In this document: one piece after another, positions 56,666 through 64,000 of the stretch | Position numbering within the stretch: position 1 is the stretch's first letter | Layout of the letters: every line of letters starts with the position of its first letter | NCBI GenBank assembly: GCA_003971905.1 | Contig: RSEE01000011.1 | Coordinates: 744,001-808,000, forward strand | Origin: Moniliella sp. 'wahieum' | Taxonomy: Eukaryota > Basidiomycota > Moniliellomycetes > Moniliellales > Moniliellaceae | DNA length: 64,000 nt | Direction of reading: 5' to 3' | The notes under the pieces: model-generated | The model's input: only the letters and a program-made list of their open reading frames with translations | The model's database searches: none | What the model was told of the DNA's origin: nothing | Program-made: the position numbers and the translations under genes

Positions 56666-57730
56666 TCACTGCGGGCCAAGAGGAGTACGATGGGTCTTGT
56701 CGACGCCGAGCCAAAGCAAGTCGGAGCGAGAATAGTGTCCGACCACGTCGTCGTACACTTTGGCCGAAACACAGTCGTCCAAGTTGAGGTCGCCGTAAAC
56801 GATGCCCTCCTCGGTGGGCGAGAGCGGCTTCGAGAGAAGACGGCCGTCAGGGCCGTAAATGGCACTGGCACCGCCACCGGGCTTGCCGTACATGATGTGT
56901 CCCTCGGTCTTGTGCGCCTTGATACCTGCCTCGCTGAGGACGGCAGTGCAGCACAACCCGAAGGCACCTGTCTCGAGAGCGGTAACGCGAGTGGCCGCCT
57001 GGAACCCTCGGAAGCCATGCCCCAGTGCGGGTCGGTATCAGCGCCGCTGGGCCAGCTCGCTACGACGATCTGTACGCCCTGGGTGGCGGTCCAGTATTTG
57101 AGCAGCGGCTGGATGGTTTCCCAGCAGTTGAGTCCACCGACACGCCCAATTCCGGTACTTCGGCCACGGTGTTCAGGGCCGTCGAGTCGGCATCACCATA
57201 CACGGTGCGTTCCACGTAGGTGGCCTTGTACTTGCGCCGCGTCAAAAGGATCTTTCCGTCAGCGCCAATGATGGCCTGTGCGAGGTACACGCTACCACCT
57301 TCACGTTCGCTGAAGCCGAGCAGGACCGCTATGTTGCGCTCGGCAGCGGCAGCCCTGATCGAGTCCATCTCGGGCGAATTGATCGGCAGAGAGTTCTTAA
57401 CATAATCAAAACTGGTCTCGGGGTCAAGCCCGCGCATCCTGGTGAGAATCAAGACAGGTCAACACTCCTTGTCAAGCAAGTATACAAGGGCTGCCTATGG
57501 CAGGGGGTCACGGTGTATACACCAGGATAATGCACAGGAGAAGATACGTACCAGCGCCAGTTGCAGTAGCCAGGGATCCAGACCTCGGGAAACGTGACAA
57601 GCTTGGCGCCATTGTCAGCGGCCTCGTTAATCAGCTTGATCGTCTTGGTAACCGCCTGCTCCAGGTTGAACCAAGCGGGCTCGGGGGTAACTGCAACGCG
57701 AATGATTTGAGGGTTGAGGTTGGCAGACAT
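56666..57730 (-). CDS. Nitrilase (carbon-nitrogen hydrolase, branch 1)
   Basis: Cytosolic enzyme of the nitrilase superfamily, which hydrolyses nitriles through a Glu-Lys-Cys triad. ATG 57730 begins [20 protein letters not shown]; the first catalytic region is [12 protein letters not shown] (Glu); an intron at 57439-57551 (GTACGT...CCAG) rejoins the frame as W-MRGLDPE; the Lys region is [18 protein letters not shown]; the Cys region [20 protein letters not shown] is rebuilt across a frame break near 57125; and [20 protein letters not shown] leads to the end at 56666. Length of about 315 residues is typical. Substrate (aliphatic, aromatic or cyanide) is not predictable. It stands alone between two direct repeats and has a good TATA box. 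Confidence 0.92.
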
Positions 57731-57824
57731 ATTGAATTCGGCGGGATATGTTGTGAGAGAAGACTGAGGATGGGTGGATAGTGTGGTGGAGGGGCGAGAG
57801 TGGAGATCCGATAGAGAGATGCGC

Positions 57825-57831
57825 TTTTATA
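57825..57831 (-). promoter_or_regulatory. TATA box of nitrilase gene
   Basis: TATAAAA on the minus strand, 95 bp before the start codon. Confidence 0.6.
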
Positions 57832-58599
57832 ACAGCATTGGGGGGGATGCAGCACACTTTCAAGGATGGTTGCTTCCTGGGTGACCCCCTACACAGAGAG
57901 GAGAACTCATGCAAGCTTGTGGAGGCCGTCGAGCATATCAGCATGGTGTAGCCTATACTACTGTCTCCGTGGAGATTGCATCTCCCAGCTTTTGACGATA
58001 TCAGCGTATGAGCCTGTATCTCCACCCAAAAGGAAGTTGAGGAGGATTGAGAAGCTGGCAATGTGATGTCGTTCGCTGGAACCCAACTTGAAGGGCTTTC
58101 CTTTTGGCTTGACCCTCCGGAGTTTGCAGCTTGTGGCCTATCTCCATTGCTCCAAAGCTCCGTCACATGTCAGCAGAGCTGTGTCAATCTTTCTCTAAAG
58201 AATCCCAGAGCCATTCTTGCCGCTCACTAGTGCCATCTGAATCCAGGCGGTGCACATACACCGTCGTCCGCTGTAAGAATTCTGGATGTGGCGGATATAG
58301 GTAATCATACTATAGTACGATAGCTTTTGAAAGACTTAGTTGAGGACTAACTCCGACATGGGCCCGGATTTAGGCCCTGTTAAAACTTTTATCATAGTAC
58401 CTGCATAACTCCATTGGGTTGCCCCGCTGACACATTCAAGGTGAAAGAACCACCACTCTTTCTTCAAGACACACCAGCATAGGCCAAATGAGGCTGGGGA
58501 GTAAGCAGTTGCAAGGACTAAGGGCTATGTACCCATCAACGGCCCGTCCATAGGTGGATGCCACAGAATGCGGCCGTTTGATAATTAAGGACGGTTATT

Positions 58600-58784
58600 A
58601 ACACCTCTTCGCGAGATTCGCTGATGAATCCTTATTTTACACCGATTTCGACAAGACGGTTGCGGTCAAGCTCTCGCGGGTCATGTTGAAGCTTGAAGAC
58701 CCATCAGAGAAAAGACACACTTCGGCAAAAATAACAATCTAATCCGCATCGTTGCTGTTCAGCCGTTCACCACGGCCCAAGGCA
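58600..58784. repeat. Direct repeat B flanking the nitrilase gene
   Basis: Partner of 56061-56264 (see there), lying 870 bp upstream of the nitrilase start codon; copy A lies 400 bp beyond its stop. Confidence 0.75.
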
Positions 58785-59325
58785 GCCAGATGCCAGTGCT
58801 GATCGCTGGATCGGCGATACCATACAGTACCATCCATATATTCGATTCCAAGTGGTGCATCAAGGGGGCATCAAGTACAAAACAAAAAAGTGCTTGATCG
58901 AATGTGAGTTGGGCGGGGGGTGGGGGATAACATAGAGTTGGGGTGAGCTGTGAGACGTTGTGGTGGGTTTTGGTAGGTTGCGGTGATTGATTAGGTAGAG
59001 AGGGTCAATGGGACCCTCTGGGCCAGCGAGATGGATTTCCAAAGACCTGTGCCAAAAAAGGTCTGTGCCACACAGAGGGTACAACTCTGATCCCCAGACT
59101 ACGCCTACCATCATGGCGCAGCACATAAAGAGGAGCAAATAAGGGGAGCAAGAGAAGCCAGCGAAAAGATATGCTTGTAGGCACACCATGCAACTGAAGA
59201 ATCCATCCAGATCAAAAAAAGGATGTTCGAGGGTATGTGGGTGAAGCTTTTTTGGTTCCAAGGCACGCAGTTCCGGGTTGCGTGAACTTAATTAAACGCG
59301 GTTTTAATACGGGCGGGGACGGCTA
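58785..59325. other. Intergenic region, RCF2 3' side
   Basis: A 133-residue minus-strand frame (58860-59261) starts with ATG but has a Cys/Pro-rich mix without known family and lies in the probable 3' region of RCF2; left as unsupported. Confidence 0.3.
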
Positions 59326-60117
59326 TTAAGCCTGCTTGTTTTGGTTCTTGACTTGCTCCAGAGCGACTTTGAGGTCGGGCTGCTCGTACTCCAGCGACTG
59401 GATCCAAGAGTGCTGTTGGTTGGATTCGCGCAGTTGTTCGATTTCGTCGCCGGGGGTCTTGACTTGCGCCAGAGCGGCCATACCCAAGATAGCACCTACC
59501 GTCACGCCCTGAGCCCAGACACGTGCCTGAACCAGCTTTTGCGGGCCAGTCATAGGTGTGGATTGGAGGTAGAGAGCGACAAGAGAAATGGAAGAGAGCC
59601 ATCTGCAAAGGAGGTATAGGTATGACGGGGACAGATAGTCAGTTCACTAGCCACTGCAGCGGGAGGGAGGAGGAGAACAGCAGAAGCTCTAGTAGATCAG
59701 CCCATGGGGGCAAGTATACGTACCCTCCGAATACGACGGAAATCTTATTGTCCTTGGCGAGTGTCAATGCCTTTTGTCCCGGGGTGAGCGAGCTCCAAAT
59801 CTGTTCTTCCTTGGTCTGGGAACGAGCGAGCATGGCGGCACCGGTGTCGTTGCGGTGGATGCGATCAAAGCGCAAGCCCGCCTTGTCAGCGGCAATGGTA
59901 CCCATGGCACAGGCGCTAGGAGAGAACAAAGGAGAAGCGAACGCTCGGGTGGGCGCGGGCGACGGCGGGCCACTTGCGCGAGGCGAGGTAGAGGAGGGTA
60001 GCCAATACCAGCACCGCCTCCTACGAAGCCGGCGACACCCCACTTGATGGTGTACTCGTACTGCGCATTGCGGAAGGAGCTGTCGCCGTACGCAGCGTGG
60101 TCGAGGGTGGAGGACAT
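59326..60117 (-). CDS. RCF2: Rcf2-like respiratory supercomplex factor (HIG1 domain)
   Basis: Inner-membrane protein that helps assemble cytochrome oxidase into supercomplexes. ATG 60117: MSSTLDHAAYGDSSFRNAQY, then YTIKWGVAGFVGGGAGIGYP (membrane helix), a second helix ending ACAMGTIAADKAGLRFDRIH, and QKALTLAKDNKISVVFGG. The intron at 59603-59723 (GTACGT...GCAG) rejoins precisely as FGGWLSSISLVALYLQ, then TGPQKLVQARVWAQGVTVG, the HIG1-domain hallmark QARV-AQ, and a helical tail ending KNQNKQA at 59326. Frame breaks occur near 60010 and 59925. Length of about 220 residues and the two-part layout match Rcf2 better than Rcf1, which is a HIG1 domain alone. Confidence 0.85.
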
Positions 60118-62395
60118 GGTGACGAAAGAGGAGGTGGTGGTGTGGTGGTGTGGTGGTGGGCTGCACTTACGCTGAATAGTGCTGTCCCATTTATTCCCAA
60201 CGGCAAACACGCGTCGGGAAGAAGTGGCAAGTGGAAAGCCAGACCTTTGCAAAAAAAGGCGGGAAGCGACCCATCGGTGATTGCCGATCGATGATCGGGC
60301 TGACCCGGAACCTGACAGCCCGCCTAGGCAGCACAGGGCAGTGCGGCGCTGTGTGAGACAGAGGCTTCGGGGTCCAACTGGAGCTTCCAGCCCATTGCAG
60401 CTTCCCGCCGCTCCCATCCGAACTCCAAACCGACCTGCCCGACAGGCCCCCAGCGGCCCCGCACGCTTGCAAATGGCGGCAAGTTTGGGTGCTGTAGCCG
60501 TGTCAGCCGCTCTGAGATCTGATCTGGTTGCACGCGCCTCTTGTCTTCTTTGTATACCTGACGTCCTCCTACTTCCCCTCGCCCAAGGGCCATCGTGCCA
60601 CATCAATCCAATCCATTAACCCTCTTCGTGCACACCACGGTATAGAGGTAAGGAGTAGGCGGCGAGGGAGGATTGAAGATTGAGGCTTGATACAAGGTAC
60701 AAGGTGCCAAAGATAATGGATAATCGATAACCATGATGCTGCATATTGCCGACACCCCACAGTGTCGAAATCGAGACAGGAGGAAAGAAACGAAAGAGAT
60801 GAGAGATCCGGGAACAGGCAGTGGTTGGGGGAGGAGAGACATGGGTGGGAGGATGGAAGGGATGGGATGGGATGGGATGGGATGGGATGGGATGGGATGG
60901 GATGGGATGGGGGGATGGGGGGATGGATGGGATGGGTGGGATGGGATGGGATGGGATGGGATGGGATAGAGGGGGGGGGCGGGGGGGTTCCAACGTTCAA
61001 GCGTCAAACAAACACCTGAGTCCAACTACACAACCCCCCCTCTTAACTCGAAGTAGAACCCGAACTCGACCCCGAACGCCACAACGAGAAGAGAGGAAAA
61101 AGAACTGATGTCTACTATCACTAGCGCTGCAGAAAGGAGAGAGAGTGGTCGGGGGACGCGAACCGGTCACTGGCCAGGACCCAAGAAACGCGGAACCCAA
61201 GCAAGGGAAGCAAGAAACCAAAAAGCAAGAGAAACAAAAGAGGCATTCTAGGGTATGAGGTAGCATTGAGAAAGAAGGAGAGGGGGCAGGACATCAGTCG
61301 CGGAAACCAACAACCACACTGGCAGACCCGACCAATCACAATGGGGTTGAATTGGTCGACGGTGGGCGGACGTATATGGGGCCCACCAGCTGCCCCCGCC
61401 TGCTTGCGTTCTGCAATGCAACATGTGAGGCACGGGATAGTAGAGCGCCAGGGCAGCCGTTGGGTAAGAGAAAGATCGCGCAAGGGGGAAGGGGTGGAAC
61501 GAGAGAGATGGGGCCGGGGGAGCGGGAGCGGGAGGGAGACGAGATGGTGTTCCAAGAACTAACGAAACGACAGAAAAGCTGTTTCTTTTTTATTTTCTCC
61601 CATACCAGTGCAAGTAGAGAAGAAAAAGGGGAGGAAAGGGAACGAGGGGATGGGAAGGTCGAAGCAGAACGCGCATGGAGTGTATTAAGGGCACTGAGTT
61701 TGGTCCGTAGTACTTGGCGCATACAACTCAAGTGGAGAGAATGCGGGAAGGCAGAACCAAGAAGCCCAGAAAGAAGCCCCAAACACAGAAACGAAGGTGC
61801 AGCAGCAGAGGTGCATCGCATCGTCGCATCCCGTACGTACCGCGGGGGGAGAGAGGTCGTGAAGAGGGTTGGTCGAGAACCGCACAAAGGAAGGTGGGTC
61901 ATATTCATAAACAAGTGACGGAGAACGGATGATGCGGCGGAGACGTAGCAGAGCATGAGAGGCCGACGGCCAAGAAGAATGGCAGAAGGTAAGAAAAAGG
62001 AAGAAACGCGAAAACACGAAACGCGAAGCGAGAAAGAAGAAAGAGAATGAGGGGGGATGCACCGACACAGTCAGACGCCGGCGAAGAAGAGGGCGAAGCA
62101 GCAAGCCAAGGAAGATACAGCAAAGGGACCCCCGGCTCGCAAAGCCGGACGAAAGACACCAGAAAACGAAAGAAAAAAGAAAAATGATGAATGAATGACG
62201 AATGACGAATGACGAATGACGAACGACGAACGACAACAAAAGACAAAGGACGACCGAAGAAAGAAAAAGGAACCCCACGATTCCTGATTCCTGATTCCAG
62301 ACAGGAAGCCAAGCCACCTCCACCATCCCTCATCCCTCATCCCTCATACCGAATGATGGACCATGAATCATGAATCATGAATCATGAATCACGAA
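60118..62395. other. Long intergenic stretch with GGGAT microsatellite and purine-rich tract
   Basis: No supported gene over 2.3 kb. A GGGAT pentamer array lies at 60856-60966, and 61085-62300 is strongly purine-rich on the plus strand, probably the long 3' region of the RhoGEF gene or its flank. Tandem words GACGAAT (62190-62232), GATTCCT (62280-62298), CCCTCAT (62328-62348) and GAATCAT (62363-62399) follow each other up to the RhoGEF stop codon. Confidence 0.5.
60856..60966. repeat. GGGAT (TGGGA) pentamer microsatellite
   Basis: Two blocks of TGGGA repeats, at 60856-60908 and 60938-60966, separated by GGGGGGATGG units. A shorter array of the same pentamer lies in calmodulin's leader region (about 44155-44172). 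Confidence 0.9.
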
Positions 62396-64000
62396 TCACT
62401 CGTGCGCACGATGAAACGCAGCGACCCAAGCCTCCGCGTCCCCGGCCGACTGGGCCGAAAGCAAAAACAGCTTGGACTGGTGCACGATGCGTACCGTCAA
62501 CTTATCCACGCGTTCCACGCGGCCAAACACACGGTGCCGGTGCTTCGGCGGCAGTGGAAGCGGAAGCGGAAGCGGAAGCGGAAGAGGAAGCGGCAGAGCC
62601 ATCGGCACGCAACACGGCAAACAACTCCAACACCATCTGCGTCGCTTGGAGCAACGGGCCTGCCGAGTCAGGAGGCGGAAGTAATGGTGCAGATGCAGGT
62701 TTCGTGGAGGTGGGTCCTTGGGCAGGGGGCAGACCAGCCACAGCTTCCGTCGCAGCGGCTGGGCCGCAGCTTCTTCCCCCGCTGCGCGCAGCAGCGGTAC
62801 GCCGTCAGGGCGAGCTTGGAGAAAGACAGCCAGGTCAGAGCACAGGAGAAGCACAAGAGGTTGATCGACCACCGTCTGTTCCAGCGTGGGCAGCAGGACA
62901 GAGGGGCGAGTCGGATGTGGTTCCGTCCCGAGCCGAACCATCTTGCGCAGAACCACAACACCATCTCGGATCAGATGCCGGTGCGGCTGGACCAACGGCG
63001 AGGGGAAGCTACCTACGATCCGAGCTGCCCATTCGGTCAAGCGTCGCGTCTGCTCGGCGGAACGCTTGGATTCGTTAATGGTATGCGCCAGTTCACGCAC
63101 TTGAACCAATGCTCGATCCAGCCGGCTGAGCGGGGCAGCTGGGACGGCTGCCGCCTTGGTACGCTCGTTGGGCTTACGCACCGAGGTGGGACGATGACTA
63201 TCGTAGACCAGGTCCAAGTTCCAGTCCATGTCCAGGCCTGCCTCGGCGGCATCCATCACCGAGGCAAACGCGGCCGCCGTGGCAATCCATGGCTCCGAAA
63301 GGGAGATGAGGGCGCTGCGAGGACTGGACTGGAGCGGTCCTGAGCCCAAGGGCGTGGACGTTGATGTCTGATGGGGCACAGGGGACGACGATGGGTCGGT
63401 ACTGGCCATGCTCGTCGACCGAGAACTGGTCACCGAGGCGGCGTGGCACGCACCAGAGCCTCCAATAGTAGTCTGTAACGCGGCACGCGTTGAACCGGGA
63501 GCATCAGGTACGACTCGATGGACATGTGCGTCCTACGTGGGTCGGCACATTTGCGCAAGTACTTTTGCCGAGCCTTACGTGCACTTTTGCCGAGAGCCAC
63601 CACTCGGGACGACTTGCCTGGCGTCAGGAGGGGTGCCAGGCTTGCGGGGTTTAAACTGGAAGCGGTGAGACTCGAGGTCATGGATGGAGTAAGAGGCGAA
63701 ACGGGTCGAGACAGGTCCCCTGACGGCGCCGAAAGGGAGGAAACCAGTTCGATAGGTGTTGTGACGGGTGACAAGGCAGGCGTGGTGGTCGAGGTCGGTG
63801 CGTGCAGCAGGGCTGCTAACCGCGCCTCAACGGCCGGAGGCACCGTCTGAGCATCCCACAACGCCGCGAGGTGTTGGGCCAAGTCGCAGTTGTTAATGTA
63901 GGTCGTGTACATGGAGAAGAAGGCCGAATGATGAAGGAAGACCTCGGCCACCTGTTCGGCAGCATCGACAGCCGTCGGGTCCGTCTCAAGGGCTTGGCTG
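62396..64000 (-). CDS. Rho guanine-nucleotide exchange factor (DH-PH), C-terminal part
   Basis: Activates Rho GTPases. Only the C-terminal region is in the window; the gene continues past 64000. The DH domain is seen in HHSAFFSMYTTYINNCDLAQ (about 63890-63935) and, after a Ser/Thr/Pro-rich insertion, SIESYLMLPVQRVPRYRLLL, the conserved CR3 helix (about 63455-63515). Later helices DRALVQVRELAHTINESKR follow near 63075, then a PH domain with LIRDGVVVLRKMV, an unusual LP-repeat insertion (about 62545-62600), LTVRIVHQSKLFLLSA and the end-helix GDAEAWVAAFHRAHE before the stop at 62396. Frame breaks lie near 63435 and 62700. DH-PH order is firm; which Rho it acts on is not known. Confidence 0.85.
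62551..62597. repeat. GAAGCG hexamer repeat inside the RhoGEF PH domain
   Basis: About eight hexamers, read on the minus strand as a Leu-Pro dipeptide repeat within the PH-domain coding region. Confidence 0.85.

Noticed and set aside
58860..59261. 133-codon minus-strand frame downstream of RCF2
   Set aside because: No motif or codon pattern; probably the RCF2 3' region.
61685..62326. 213-codon minus-strand frame upstream of the RhoGEF stop
   Set aside because: Lies in a pyrimidine-rich tract giving Phe/Leu/Ser runs; typical chance frame in a 3' region.

Overview
This looks like a 64-kb piece of a fungal nuclear genome. The genes are closely spaced on both strands and carry short introns (about 48-120 bp, often with GTACGT donors). 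They encode eukaryotic proteins such as pepsin, calmodulin, importin beta, Yak1, Pex16, COG2, GPI3 and uS11. A Pex16 gene, a Trm732/THADA gene, an Rtc4-type protein, an Mtr-like amino-acid carrier and AAGxxG-style donors fit a filamentous or basidiomycetous fungus (a smut-like lineage is a guess) better than a budding yeast. No plasmid, phage, CRISPR, tRNA or rRNA signal was found.

Almost every conserved protein is broken by isolated one-base frame changes, usually one base missing from a short homopolymer. Because essential genes (calmodulin, uS11, importin beta, prefoldin) are affected as often as others, I read these as assembly or sequencing errors, not pseudogenes. CDS spans below therefore run from first to last recognisable codon and cross frame breaks.

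Layout: 1-1541 pepsin-like protease (5' end outside the window); 3.7-4.8 kb a YjbQ/UPF0047 gene and a small membrane ORF; 5.0-5.2 kb a double hairpin plus minisatellite; 5.6-6.85 kb the tail of a decayed LINE-type retroelement; 6.85-10.3 kb gene-free and rich in short palindromes; 10.4-11.6 kb a secreted repeat protein; 12.1-12.7 kb an LTR-like repeat whose inverted partner lies at 47.0-47.6 kb; 13.1-15.2 kb an amino-acid transporter; 15.3-18.4 kb gene-free and repeat-rich.

From 18.4 to 46.9 kb is a dense housekeeping block: COG2, prefoldin 5, Trm732/THADA, GPI3, an Aro8-like aminotransferase, a small membrane protein, complex I B12, Yak1, a C2H2 regulator, Pex16, a disordered protein, uS11, calmodulin and an Rtc4-domain protein. 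From 47 to 64 kb come cytochrome oxidase VIIa, a short Sla1-like protein, importin beta (KAP95), a nitrilase enclosed by direct repeats, Rcf2 and the C-terminal part of a RhoGEF.

No gene cluster for a common pathway is evident, but several products share a place of action: three act in mitochondrial respiration (B12, COX VIIa, Rcf2) and several in trafficking, actin or polarity (COG2, Sla1-like, RhoGEF). The most unusual signals are the stop-codon-only last exon of calmodulin, the nitrilase flanked by diverged direct repeats, the dispersed palindromic intergenic words, the paired inverted LTR-like elements, and a promoter word (TGACGTAAGG) shared by three promoter regions.
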